Shown here: piece by piece, positions 49,730-61,039 of the stretch | Layout of the letters: every line of letters begins with the position of its first letter | How positions within the stretch are numbered: the stretch's first letter is position 1 | Assembly: GCA_035222895.1 (NCBI GenBank) | Contig: JAVYIG010001592.1 | Span: 124,001 to 188,000 of the forward strand | Direction: 5' to 3' | Source: Strongylocentrotus droebachiensis | Lineage: Eukaryota > Echinodermata > Echinoidea > Camarodonta > Strongylocentrotidae | DNA: 64,000 nt | The notes under the pieces: generated by a model | What the model saw: the letters and a program-made list of their open reading frames with translations, nothing else | Told to the model about the DNA's origin: nothing | Databases searched by the model: none | Program-made: the position numbers and the translations under genes

Positions 49730-50969
49730 CGTCTTTCATGTAAAAGTAGAGGTAAGTAATTATTGTGGTAGATGTAGAGGTTTCGACTGGAGACAGTCAA
49801 TGCATTCATTTTAAATATTATTTCGTTTCGATTTTAATGACGTCGTTATACCTATATATATATTATTCGTTTTCATTGTCTGTAGCGACATATTTGTTAT
49901 AAATCATCTCGCAATGATCGATTGCACAGTAACAGAAGCTGTTTATATAATCTAGATCAATGAGGATAAGTACTCAGGTTGTTAAATGTTGCCGTATGTT
50001 AGAAACACGCCACGAAAAAGGAGGTTGGTACTATTTTTTTAAAGGGGGGGGGGGGTATAGCTTATGTTTGAAGTCAGTTACTTCCCAGCTTACGAATTGT
50101 ATTAATCTTAATCAACACTGAACCTTCCTTTTTAAAATTATATCGTCTTTCAATGTCTTTCAAAATCAAGTCTTCGTCGGGTTGGAAGGTGTGTGGTGAA
50201 CTCGAGTTTTCTCGTACATTTTCTACGCATGGTGTAGTAAAATGGAAGGCTGAACTTGATATTTATCATCATTTATCATTTCATACTTGTTGTATTATGT
50301 GGAAATAAATGGGAGATTGGATAATTGACCTATTCCAAGTCTGATTATTCGTGTAAGGATATGATTCATTCGCTTGTTTCAAAATCAATAACGTGTTTTA
50401 ATCGTCACTACAATCCAGATATTATAGCAATAATAATCAAAGTAAATGTAATCGCTACTGCACTCGGTAAAAAAAAAAAGAAGGTGGACACTATTAATCG
50501 TTCAAAATTTTCACATAAACCGTCAATAAAACATATCAAACTGAAGGAAAAATTAAAGCTCTACATACATCATTATTATGATCAAGATCTAAACTTTCAC
50601 ACTTGGATGGGCATATTCATTTAACTGTTAGCCTAAGGTCTGATTGAGAAAATTGCAAAAATAGAGCAAGTGTCGATTCAAATGTTTGTCTCAGGATTGC
50701 ATGGTTTTGACAAGCACAGTCGATTCAACTCAATTGAAATCAACTTTCCACTTGCTGTTGTTGCTGAGAGTATTTCCCCGTTGGTCATTACACTAATCTG
50801 TTTAGGCAGAATTGTAACCAGACAGAATCTGATGACAATGCATTTGCTCAAAGATCGTGTGATTACTAACACGAAACCCATTGTACAACAATTTGTAAGT
50901 AACCGTAATTTTTTTTTGCTTTTTTCATTAACCCCCCCCCCTGCCTTATATTCGAAATATTGACGACCA
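49730..50969. other. Region between convergent SLC6 genes, left part
   Basis: No supported exon. A G run at about 50,045-50,055 and a few short A/T-rich open frames without similarity to known families. Confidence 0.45.
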
Positions 50970-51128
50970 GGGACCCGTTTAACAAAGCCTTTTTCGATGA
51001 CAAATGACAAAAATCAGAGACAAATCTGCTGATCAAGGATCAAGGAGCAAATCAGAAGCAAGGATTTCAATAGCTCATAACAAAAACTGTCGTTTGTCAC
51101 TGATGATTAGTTTTGTGAAATGGGGCCC
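50970..51128. mobile_element. Small inverted-repeat element, 'GGACCCGTTTAACAAA' type
   Basis: Left end 'gggacccgtttaacaaa' pairs with right end 'tttgtgaaatggggccc'. Internal words such as 'gacaaatgacaaa' and 'gtttgtcac' are also inverted. CAG lies at or next to both borders. Confidence 0.6.
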
Positions 51129-51599
51129 AGACTATGGCAGTATTCTCCATTGCCATTATCAAACAGGACAAAGAGTCAAGCCTTTGCAGAATTTGGATTT
51201 CAGAATCAATCACAAAGACATTTTAAAGAAATTTCCTATTGTGCATATTATATGCCTAACATAAACCCTTGTGTGTACACAAAGTGCGGAAAAACAAGTC
51301 TAAATTAAATCTAATTAACTTGAAAATAGGTTTCCAGGTTCATTGATAATTAGAGACATGTAAACAAGAAAAATAACACAAAGCACAAAATAATTCTAAA
51401 GAGTGCACTCATAAACCGAATCCACAAAACCTCGCCCTCCTTTTTCTCTCTCTCTCTCTCCCTCTCTCTCTCTCTTTTCATAAAAGCGTTGACGACCAAC
51501 AAATGTAACAATTATAATGTTATTACATGTATAAATAATCTTAAGAGTCAAAGTTCAGTGTTTAAAAATCAATGCGATCGAAACGTTTTTGTTGTGATA

Positions 51600-51664
51600 A
51601 TCTAAGAGAGAGAAAGAGAAAGAGAAAGAGAAAGAGAGAGAGAGGGCAATGAGAGAGAGAGAGA
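51600..51664. repeat. GAGAAA/GA purine microsatellite
   Basis: AGAGAAAG repeats followed by GA repeats. A related CT tract lies at 51,447-51,475. Confidence 0.85.
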
Positions 51665-52089
51665 TATGAAAAGCACTGAACTGTTTCTCACGGAATGTAT
51701 TTTGAAAATGCTCTTTTGTCCAAAACCTGTTATCTGTTACAAAATTATTTTGCAAAATGTTAAGTTCTCTTTTCGCCACTTTTGTGGTTTGAAATACTTT
51801 TAAACCGCCAAATTAAACGGCCAAAACAGGAGCCTAATATGGTGATCATGTTGCAATTTTGTAGCCCTTCAGAGTTGCGACCCATTGAAGAGCGCAAGAC
51901 AGTGTTAAAAGCGGGATAATACATTTTAGAGGGGGTGGGGAGGGGCATAAAGACAGTTAGAAAATGACCGCAAAATGTTAAAAACGACACCCTTGTAGGG
52001 TTCAAGCTCTGTAACATATTGTGCCGACGATATGAAAGAAATATTAATTGTAAGGCGTTTTACTGATACTATTTTAGATATCGATATCA

Positions 52090-52375
52090 CAGCCATGGGA
52101 TTCAATCATGCACATATCATGTGCATCATCTCCTGGGAGGGGGAGGCAGTTGTATTGCCACTACACCATGGGCACAGTGAAGTCATATGCAACTATAATC
52201 GCAATGCATTTCGTCATCCTACCAGTGTCCAGTTCCCCTTTTGTACTCCTGAGTATGGAGCGGCAAATGTAGATTAATGGCTTGCCAAAGGACATGACTT
52301 CTGTGCCAAGGCTTGAACCAACGACCTTCCCATCTTTATTCCATGTGTTCAAATCACTCGACTAGGACATCTCTA
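52090..52375 (-). mobile_element. tRNA-derived SINE-like sequence
   Basis: On the minus strand 'gtcctagtcgagtgatttga' resembles an A box and 'tcgttggttcaagccttgg' a B box at tRNA-like spacing. A second tRNA-like stretch ('catggtgtagtggcaatac', then 'gattgaatccca') follows about 130 bp later, suggesting a dimeric head or two fused copies. Confidence 0.55.
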
Positions 52376-52580
52376 TAATTATGCATGAATGATCCTCTGG
52401 CTTCATAATAACCCGACATCACTCAATACAACACTTTATCTCTTTTCATTGTTTCCTATACACTTCATTCCTGCATTTCAAAAACACCTTCTACCGTGCA
52501 AGTCAAAAAAAGGTTTAAACTCAGGAAATTGTAATTTATTCTAAAAGTCAGCTATGAACGAAAGGTTATCATACATGTTT

Positions 52581-53022
52581 TGAAAGAGTGTAATATCCCG
52601 AATCGTTTGGTATCATTTTTGTGTGGTATGTGTTCATGCTTGGATGAACTGGAGGCTTTGTTTGCTTGCGCAAAAGTATCAAAGTGAGAGAATGAATTGA
52701 ATGTATCAAATGAGATGTATTGCATTTGGTTTTTGCAGAAACAAAGTCACACACATGCGTACACGCACACACACACACACACACAAATGTTCTTTGATAT
52801 TTGTGGGATGATTAATTTTGTTAGGGATGTTATTTGGATCTGCAAAGACCGAATTAATCACATGCATAACAAAAATCGACTTGCGCCAAAGTAATACACG
52901 ATGCATTACTTTGGCGCAAGTTGATTTTTGCACTCTCTTAAACAATGTGTTCTGTTCATCCAAGCGTGAACATATACCTCACACAAATGATACCAAATGA
53001 TTTGGGATAAAACACTCTTTCA
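52581..53022. mobile_element. Fold-back element with inner hairpin
   Basis: Arms at 52,581-52,650 and 52,953-53,022 are about 70-bp inverted repeats ('tgaaagagtgtaatatccc' against 'gggataaaacactctttca'; 'gttcatgcttggatgaac' inverted at the inner end). Inside, 52,870-52,929 forms another stem ('cttgcgccaaagtaat' against 'attactttggcgcaag'), and an (AC)n tract lies at about 52,760-52,784. Confidence 0.8.
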
Positions 53023-53110
53023 TAAGATGTATAATAATTTACTGTTCATAGATGATCTTTAAACAAATTAGCAATTTTCTAGGTGTAACCTTTTTTTTAA
53101 ACTCACATTA

Positions 53111-53260
53111 GGCGGTGTCACACAGAAAAATCCCTTGAAAAATCTTTTCAAGGGAGAACCTTCTTGCTTCTTTATAGGATTTTTAATGGGATAATTGATG
53201 AAAGACAGCAATTAAGAGGATAACTAAAATCCGGATTTGTGGCCTATGTGTGACACCGCC
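53111..53260. mobile_element. Small MITE, 'GGCGGTGTCACACA' termini
   Basis: A perfect 14-bp inverted terminus and TA at both borders. The interior is 150 bp with no coding content and partly self-complementary ('cttgaaaaatcttttcaag'). Confidence 0.8.
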
Positions 53261-53767
53261 TATTGTATATACAGATCCTAGACGTACCCTATATCGTCAT
53301 CAACATAATTATACCTCAACAATGCACTGGTTAGATCGCAATTTTTTGTTTTATTGAAGTGCATTGGTGAATATACATGTTTACAACAATCAACATTTGT
53401 GTCCCAAATTGATCCAAATATACAAATATCTTTTCTCATAAATATTATCACTTCTCATATTTACTTTAATACAAAAGTCAGTACAGAAAATAGACATTCA
53501 CTTTTATAATCCACACACTATTGATATACGAAGGAGCCATGTAAAAAAAAGAAAAATCTGTATAAGAAAAATAAGTAAATAACCATAAAATTATTTCATA
53601 ATACCATCCTAAACCATCGATATTCAAAAGGCCATGGTTACATTTTAAAAGGATAAGGTACACCACTGATATACAAGGCAGCCGTGCAAAAATTCATGTG
53701 CATGTTATTCACGTTAAACATAAGCATAATTACATTTTACTACGCTATTACAATTCATCGACATTAA

Positions 53768-54344
53768 AGGGATAGTTGAGTTCTGTTGCGGAGGGCGCTA
53801 CACAAAATAATTTTTGTGTGAGATAATGAAAACCTGAGTGTCAAATTGAAAGAACATAATATTTAAATGACAAAATCATCTTTGTTTGATCAAAATCGGT
53901 TCAGAGACGGCTGAAACATAATGATTTCTAATACTTGTGTACCACCACAAATATTAGATAGTCTAGAATAGATCTATTTTGAAAAATTTGAAAAAAACCG
54001 TTGAAAAAAAACGAAATAACGCCTTTTACGTCGTATATCAGCCAATGCCGATGTTGGCTTTTTTGTTGGCATTCCCATGTTGCTTATATTACCCACAATT
54101 AGCCGGCTCATGTATTGTTATTTTTAATTAAATAATTAATTAACGGTCAGCGTTTTTTTTCTTCGAGTGGAGCTGAATTGGTATGATCGTATTGTCTAAA
54201 TTTCACACATTTTGGGATCTAAAATTACCTTCATAGCAATTTTAGGTTCTAAAAAGGAACTATAAATGTTATAGATAAGAATAAGAGCAATAACCATGCA
54301 CTTTGAAGGCATTTGCGGTCTGAAAACAGAACTAAACTATCCCT
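53768..54344. mobile_element. TTAA-flanked MITE, 577 bp
   Basis: TTAA is present exactly at 53,764-53,767 and 54,345-54,348. The ends AGGGATAGTTGAGTTCTGTT and, reversed, AGGGATAGTTTAGTTCTGTT differ at one base. TTAA targeting is characteristic of piggyBac-type transposases; no transposase frame is present. Confidence 0.85.
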
Positions 54345-54620
54345 TTAACAAGGCAGCAGTTACATTTATTATTATACAGTACTGGAAAAGTACACATATT
54401 GCTGAGTTATTCAAGAGCAGGATATAGGTCAAAACCTTGACTTTGTCATGAAATGAACATCCAACAAAAGGGAACACACTCATGGACAATGAGACTCCCA
54501 CTCGCTTTTTTTCCTCAGGCACATCCACTTGATTGTACATGTATGTTCCCCTTCAAATTTACTGTCTACATTTATCAATATTTGCATTATATAAGTTGCG
54601 TTTACACGGTGGCTGTTATT

Positions 54621-56600
54621 CTCGATAGTAAGCTAGCTCGTAGTCCCGTGTGAATCCCCTTACTCTCGAGAGTAAGCTAGCTCGTAGTCCCGAGTGAACC
54701 CCCTTACTCTCGAGAGTAAGCTAGCTCGTAGTCCCGAGTGAACCCCCTTACTCTCGAGAGTAAGCTAGCTCGTAGTCCCGTGTGAATCCCCTTACTCTCG
54801 ATAGTAAGCTAGCTCGTAGTCCCGTGTGAATCCCCTTACTCTCGATAGTAAGCTAGCTCGTAGTCCCGTGTGAATCCCCTTACTCTCGAGAGTAAGCTAG
54901 CTCGTAGTCCCGAGTGAACCCCCTTACTCTCGAGAGTAAGCTAGCTCGTAGTCCCGTGTGAATCCCCTTACTCTCGATAGTAAGCTAGCTCGTAGTCCCG
55001 TGTGAATCCCCTTACTCTCGAGAGTAAGCTAGCTCGTAGTCCCGTGTGAATCCCCTTACTCTCGATAGTAAGCTAGCTCGTAGTCCCGAGTGAACCCCCT
55101 TATTCTCGATAGTAAGCTAGCTCGTAGTCCCGTGTGAATCCCCTTACTCTCGAGAGTAAGCTAGCTCGTAGTCCCGTGTGAACCCCCTTACTCTCGAGAG
55201 TAAGCTAGCTCGTAGTCCCGTGTGAACCCCCTTATTCTCGAGAGTAAACTAGCTCGTAGTCCCGTGTGAACCCCCTTACTCTCGAGAGTAAGCTAGCTCG
55301 TAGTCCCGTGTGAATCCCCTTACTCTCGAGAGTAAGCTAGCTCGTAGTCCCGAGTGAACCCCCTTATTCTCGATAGTAAGCTAGCTCGTAGTCCCGAGTG
55401 AACCCCCTTACTCTCGATAGTAAGCTAGCTCGTAGTCCCGTGTGAACCCCCTTACTCTCGAGAGTAAGCTAGCTCGTAGTCCCGTGTGAACCCCCTTACT
55501 CTCGATAGTAAGCTAGCTCGTAGTCCCGAGTGAACCCCCTTATTCTCGATAGTAAGCTAGCTCGTAGTCCCGTGTGAATCCCCTTACTCTCGAGAGTAAG
55601 CTAGCTCGTAGTCCCGAGTGAACCCCCTTATTCTCGATAGTAAGCTAGCTCGTAGTCCCGAGTGAACCCCCTTATTCTCGATAGTAAGCTAGCTCGTAGT
55701 CCCGTGTGAATCCCCTTACTCTCGATAGTAAGCTAGCTCGTAGTCCCGTGTGAACCCCCTTACTCTCGAGAGTAAGCTAGCTCGTAGTCCCGTGTGAAGC
55801 CCCTTATTCTCGAGAGTAAGCTAGCTCGTAGTCCCGTGTGAACCCCCTTACTCTCGAGAGTAAGCTAGCTCGTAGTCCCGTGTGAATCCCCTTACTCTCG
55901 AGAGTAAGCTAGCTCGTAGTCCCGAGTGAACCCCCTTATTCTCGATAGTAAGCTAGCTCGTAGTCCCGAGTGAACCCCCTTACTCTCGATAGTAAGCTAG
56001 CTCGTAGTCCCGTGTGAACCCCCTTACTCTCGAGAGTAAGCTAGCTCGTAGTCCCGTGTGAACCCCCTTACTCTCGATAGTAAGCTAGCTCGTAGTCCCG
56101 AGTGAACCCCCTTATTCTCGATAGTAAGCTAGCTCGTAGTCCCGTGTGAATCCCCTTACTCTCGAGAGTAAGCTAGCTCGTAGTCCCGAGTGAACCCCCT
56201 TATTCTCGATAGTAAGCTAGCTCGTAGTCCCGAGTGAACCCCCTTACTCTCGATAGTAAGCTAGCTCGTAGTCCCGAGTGAACCCCCTTACTCTCGATAG
56301 TAAGCTAGCTCGTAGTCCCGTGTGAACCCCCTTACTCTCGAGAGTAAGCTAGCTCGTAGTCCCGAGTGAACCCCCTTACTCTCGATAGTAAGCTAGCTCG
56401 TAGTCCCGAGTGAACCCCCTTACTCTCGAGAGTAAGCTAGCTCGTAGTCCCGTGTGAATCCCCTTACTCTCGATAGTAAGCTAGCTCGTAGTCCCGAGTG
56501 AACCCCCTTATTCTCGATAGTAAGCTAGCTCGTAGTCCCGTGTGAATCCCCTTACTCTCGATAGTAAGCTAGCTCGTAGTCCCGAGTGAACCCCCTTACT
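54621..56600 (+). repeat. 44-bp satellite, 45 tandem copies
   Basis: The unit begins CTCGAGAGTAAGCTAGCTCG and continues with TAGTCCCGTGTGAATCCCCT and TACT. The array is exactly 1,980 bp, i.e. 45 units with no insertion or deletion. Variation is almost confined to four sites: G/T at unit position 6, T/A at 29, T/C at 34 and C/T at 42; exceptions are an A in the unit at 55,237 and a G in the unit at 55,765. The junction TTACTCTCGAGAGTAA is a perfect 16-bp palindrome, and AGCTAGCT is another. Nine consecutive units (15-23) have the same variant pattern as units 28-36. Confidence 0.98.
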
Positions 56601-56612
56601 TACGAGAGTAAT

Positions 56613-56813
56613 GCCCGTTGCACACGAAGCGGCATTTTACTGACGTAAGGCTGCATCAAAGATTGACGCACCATTTGTGCCAAAAAAAGTTATCCAAATG
56701 AAATGACAACGATTGCGTTAAATTACTGCAGCATGCAACAATTGCCTTCATGGATTCTGCCTGAATATTGCAGGTAATAAGGCATTCAAAATGACGCCTC
56801 GCCCGCAACGGGC
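56613..56813. mobile_element. Small inverted-repeat element, 'GCCCGTTGC' termini
   Basis: The left end GCCCGTTGCACACGAAGCGG pairs with the right end, reversed GCCCGTTGCGGGCGAGGCGT; both continue to a shared ATTTT. It starts 12 bp after the satellite ends and lies within the larger inverted-repeat element, so it is either a nested insertion or an inner part of that element. Confidence 0.7.
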
Positions 56814-56949
56814 TTCTAAGTAATCCTAGAAGTTATGCTTTAACATTAAGAGGAAAGACATTGTTTCAACGCAACCCGCTAGTAAAGACCTTCACGATTA
56901 GTTTAAACAGTAAGCTACTCACGAGTATGGCCACTATGTGAACGCAACT

Positions 56950-58262
56950 ATGCCGAAACATAGGTACATCCTGATATTGATCTAATAATTATGAGTCCGA
57001 AGCACACATATTTGGAAAGACAATTGTAGCTCCATTCTCTCTCACATTTTGAGCTCGATAACCCTGCTTTCCTAATAAATTACAATGCATTTTCAATATG
57101 AAGGAAATTCTACAATAAAAGAAGAACGTTTTGAAAGTCAAAAGGACATGGGTAAAGATGGCAGAATATCTTAAATATTTATAAAGATAAACAGAAAATC
57201 TGCTGCTAATCTTGCCCTTCTACACTGTTTCACATGATGCTGGAACAATTTTCCTTACCTCTTTTCATGAAATGATTGTGACAAAATGATGTATTCTTGA
57301 TCTAGATAAAGTTCATATCTTCTCAGAACGTATTAATCGATCTAGAAAGATTGATAAAGTTCTGCGAAAATATAAGTTTATCTACCAATGATAAACCGTA
57401 TTGACACAATCATTTCATAAAACAGAGGTAGGAACAATTATTCCAACTTTATGGGTAAAGGTGTTGAACAGAAACGAGGCACTGGTTATATAAATGTTTT
57501 AAAAGGGATATTTGTTTAAATCTTGTTATTGAAAATGCCGGGGAAATGAGAAAAATATGAATTGTGAAATAAATGTGTACTTTTTTGAAGGGTAGACATA
57601 GTCATGCCACCAAGCTCAGATTATTTCTGTCATCTTGTTTGATGACATAATCAAGTTTTTTATAGCCAACTTTATTATTTATCTTTGACACGTACATGTA
57701 GTAAATGTAAATGTAAACGTAAATGTAGAATTTAAAATAATTTGTAAACATTGAAAAGAAAACTGAAAAAATTCAAACAATATTAATTGAATAGTAATTA
57801 TAATATATATGAAACTCTTTCATAAGATAATAATAATAATAATACAGCATTTATTATGCGCCATCGATCTAGTAAACTATTCTGAGGGGCAGAGGGATAG
57901 AATTTGAATAAGATATATAGAGAAATGAGAAAGAAAGGGGGGGGGGGGGGAGGGGGGAAAAGGAAATAAAAATAACGTCACGTGTTCACAAAGACTGTCA
58001 AAAAATCTATAATTCTAATAGCCTAGTGCGCCACCTATTGAAAAGTGCGAACATCACATCAATATTACGTATCACATCAATATTTCTATAAGCAATGCAT
58101 TAGAGTATTGAAATTGCCCATAGGTTGAGTTCTTGACAGTGTTTGGGGTTGTGTTTTGCACGATAATGCGAAATTCATGTAAATTGCATAACCTTCGTTT
58201 AACCGTTTTCCCGCATACAATAGAGATTTGAAGATACTCTGCATAAATACGACCGACCGCCA
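56950..58262. other. Gene-free stretch with short repeats
   Basis: No exon seen. Contains a short 'gtaaatgtaaat' repeat near 57,700 and a G run at about 57,939-57,958. It may be 3' untranslated sequence of the minus-strand SLC6 gene. Confidence 0.45.
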
Positions 58263-58505
58263 TCACGGAAGGACATCGGTCTCGGGTTCGTTCTCGAACA
58301 CGGCATAGTGAAAGGTCCTTGGTGCTCCGCCATCGGGTTCTTCTGCGATTCGGCTCATGATGACTGGTTCGTGCGGACGCGCATTTGGATCGACCTTTCC
58401 GCCCATGGTTGTACCTCGCTTCTCGTGGAGGTCCCACGATTTCAGCCGGTTTTCGGCGAGGAGCGGGCCCCAGGATACACTGGGTCTTGTAATCAGCTTC
58501 AACCG
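58263..58505 (-). CDS. SLC6 terminal exon B (alternative or orphan), second SLC6 gene
   Basis: From an acceptor AG at 58,507-58,506 the minus strand encodes 80 residues starting RLKLITRPSVSWGPLLAENR, then HEKRGTTMGG, and stops at 58,263. This is the cytoplasmic tail of an SLC6 transporter: it aligns with [20 protein letters not shown] in the plus-strand gene and with exon A at 60,851. It starts in phase 0, so it could splice to the exon at 63,843. No other SLC6 exon lies between the two terminal exons, so it is an alternative last exon or a leftover of a lost gene. The acceptor's pyrimidine tract is modest. The last 40 residues are Glu/Pro-rich and unlike exon A. Confidence 0.8.
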   Translation of the reverse strand, partial: RLKLITRPSVSWGPLLAENRLKSWDLHEKRGTTMGGKVDPNARPHEPVIMSRIAEEPDGGAPRTFHYAVFENEPETDVLP

Positions 58506-59247
58506 CTTCATAAATAATGTTTAAAAAAACAATGATAATATTGATAATCTTTCATGAATACGATCCACATCAATATGTAATACCATAATGCCCTCGGTAT
58601 AAAATTTGCGGGAAACATTATACACCTATATTGCACGCTCCGGCGTTCAATATAACAAAATATATGAACCGACATCTTAATAATTTGGAGGTGAATATAT
58701 GTTCCATTGACAAACGAAACGCATTAAATATTTGTTATATAAAATGTATGGTATTTGTGATCTTTTGGAGACAGGCATTCCCGATTAAATTCAGGTTGCC
58801 TTTGCGTCAGATGCAATATGTAATTTCCCCGGTTGCAGCATAGCTACCATTATAAACGCATTTCCTTTATTTTTTTGTATGCCAGAGTGGAAAATAAAGA
58901 AAGTAGAATGCCCCCTTAGTAAGGATTGCTCTTCAAATGCCCTATGTTCGAAATATGACCCCAAAAATCGTAGAAGTTTGGATCAAACTTTCCTTCAAGA
59001 AACGTGCAAGTCCATAGCCTATTAAAATTTCTGTGCAAAGTGCATGTGGTATTCAGGAACCTCGCATAAAATAATCAAAAAAATCTCACAAATTTAGAGC
59101 TTAAATGGACTTTTTTGTTTGTTTGTTAACCAAACCGTCAATGACAATTTGATTCACTACACAGGTATATTATGTTGCGCAAACTATTACTTTGAAAAAA
59201 AAAAACATGTTTCATAATGATTTTCAATCATGCACTTGGTACACAGC

Positions 59248-59541
59248 CAGGCGCGTACGCAGGATTTTTTCAAGGGGGGGGTTTTAACATTTATAAATCG
59301 GCCGAAAATTTCGCAACGACTCAGCCGACCGCTGAATAAGCGGGGGGGGGGGGGGGGGTAAGAGGACACTTTTTTTTTTTTTTTTTAAATATTTAAAAAA
59401 AAAAACCAAAAAAAAAAAAAAAACCCAAAAGGGGGGGGGGGGTTTTAGGGGGGTTATGGGGGGGTTTACATACAAAAAAATACCAAAGGGGGGGGGGGGG
59501 GGGGTAACCCCCCAAACCCCCCCCCCCTGCGTACGCGCCTG
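59248..59541. mobile_element. hAT-type MITE, 294 bp, with 8-bp target duplication
   Basis: The 8-bp direct repeat TACACAGC lies at 59,240-59,247 and 59,542-59,549. The 16-bp terminus CAGGCGCGTACGCAGG is perfectly inverted at the right end. The interior is dominated by G and A runs. It lies between the two candidate SLC6 terminal exons. Confidence 0.95.
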
Positions 59542-59699
59542 TACACAGCAATAATTTTATAAGTAGTGCGGATGGAATGAGTATATTGGTATTAAGCATT
59601 GGGTTATGAATGATATTTCTTTCGCAAACATTTCAAGAAAAAATCCTATTCCAGTACATCTATTTCGATGAACCAATTTTGAAGAAATAAACGCTCAAT

Positions 59700-59940
59700 T
59701 TTACAACAGAGACCGGAACGATAGCAGCAATCCTGCACCCTTCTTGTCAGCGGTACAATTCTGCAACCTTTTCAAACTTACGGGTGCACATTTGTACCTC
59801 TTCAGGTTCAATCCTGCACCAGTGCACTCCTTAGTCAGAGTTTCAATCTGCACCCGTTTCAATGGTGTTGTTTTTGTACTGCTTTGGTGCAAATTTGAAC
59901 CTTCAATTCTTAGTCTGTATCGACGATTTCAATAAAGGAA
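59700..59940. repeat. Degenerate 'ctgcacc' repeat block
   Basis: Diverged words such as 'aatcctgcacc', 'aattctgcaacc' and 'aatctgcaccc' recur about every 30-60 bp together with the inverse 'gggtgcacattt' and 'ggtgcaaattt'. Both strands remain open by chance. Confidence 0.45.
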
Positions 59941-60551
59941 CATCTGTTTCTGTTTCTATATGCGACTGTTCTGCCTGTAAGGGCAATTCTTGAAATGTTT
60001 GCGACCGCATTGTAAGGAGAAAATGCATTACCGAAAATGAAGTAACATTTAACATGTGTTATGTAAATATTCAACATGCCAATGATTGGGATAAAAAGTA
60101 TGAATTATAATGCGGTGGGTGAAACAAGCAATCGTGTGGTTAAATGGAAAACAAAACAAACAACAAACAATAAATATATGCATAGCCTAAGGATGAGAGA
60201 TTGATGGACGTGTATAATGATCAGGTTAATGAGTCATTACGATGAGTTCTTACGAAAAAGTTGTTAAAAAGAAAACCAAACAAACAATGGGGTATGTTAG
60301 TGATTAAAAAAAGGGGAAAATTAATTAAGTAAATATGAAATACGATGTCAAAGACTTGTAATCAACCCAGAGCAATTTCAATAACATTTATTTTTGGAAT
60401 GTACGAACGGTACAATAACATATTGCACAATAGAAATCCGAACATGATGATTTCTAAAGGGCATAAAAATATGCCATTTTCCTAATGCATTCAAATCTAA
60501 TGCACGAATCTTTGTTAAGTTCCTCGTTAAAGATTATTCAATAGTCAGAAT

Positions 60552-60632
60552 GCGAATTGCATATATTTCGTGTTGTTAGGTAGGATAAGCTATGTTTGTC
60601 CTACCTAGCAACAATCGATGTATGCGAATCGC
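60552..60632. repeat. Stem-loop with 'gttaggtagga' arms
   Basis: 'gcgaattgcatatatttcg' and 'ttgttaggtaggataagc' pair with 'tttgtcctacctagcaac' and 'gatgtatgcgaatcgc'. The words are shared with 34,770-34,880, so this is a dispersed fold-back repeat. Confidence 0.6.
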
Positions 60633-60850
60633 ATTGTTACTATATTAATACAATTATTTGTAACAGGTGAATGAAATAGTTTGTAACATGGTACTTGTAT
60701 CAAAGATTTATGTATTATATTTGATTACATTACGAAAATGGTCTATTGTTCGTACGTTGATTCTTCAAAGTCTTTGCGATTTTGTTATAATGATTAATGA
60801 AAAGCAAAACATGCAAACATTCACTCTCACTTACTCAGTCAACCACTCAT

Positions 60851-61039
60851 TCAGTCACCAACGTTATCCAGCAAAGGTACGGTAGTCAAGGGAATAGGGT
60901 GGATGGGCGTGGCGGTGGAGGGTACCACATCACCTCCCATTGTCGTCCCGTTCTGGTCGTGTACCTCCCACGATGCCAGCCGATGACTGGTCCATAATGG
61001 ACCCCAAGTCTTGTGGGGCTCGGAGATGAGTTTCAACCG
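60851..61039 (-). CDS. SLC6 terminal exon A, second SLC6 gene
   Basis: After the acceptor CAG at 61,042-61,040 the minus strand encodes 62 residues beginning RLKLISEPHKTWGPLWTSHR, with EVHDQNGTTMGG, ending at a stop at 60,851. It is the cytoplasmic C-terminus of an SLC6 transporter, resembling the GlyT pattern RLKNATKPSRDWGP. It starts in phase 0, matching the donor at 63,843. Being nearer to that donor and having a better pyrimidine tract, it is the likelier default last exon. Confidence 0.88.
   Translation of the reverse strand, partial: RLKLISEPHKTWGPLWTSHRLASWEVHDQNGTTMGGDVVPSTATPIHPIPLTTVPLLDNVGD

Larger units (their letters stand above)
54594..56949. mobile_element. Inverted-repeat element carrying a 44-bp satellite array
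   Basis: The sequence before the array starts AGTTGCGTTTACACGGTGGC. The reverse complement of 56,949 inward starts AGTTGCGTTCACATAGTGGC and continues 'catactcgtgagtagcttac', which aligns with the first satellite unit ('ttattctcgatagtaagc'). The array therefore appears to be an expansion of subterminal sequence inside a transposon-like element of 2,356 bp. The right part also contains the short element at 56,613-56,813. No coding sequence or unambiguous target duplication was found; AT-rich borders (ata/atg) leave the class open. Confidence 0.65.

Noticed and set aside
51004-51264. Another SLC6 tail exon because of 'KWGPDYGSIL'
   Set aside because: WGP here comes from the terminal repeat of a MITE; there is no acceptor, and flanking residues do not match SLC6 tails.
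54621-56600. The 44-bp array as a CRISPR-like array
   Set aside because: Units are contiguous and nearly identical with no unique spacers, and the DNA is eukaryotic. It is a satellite.
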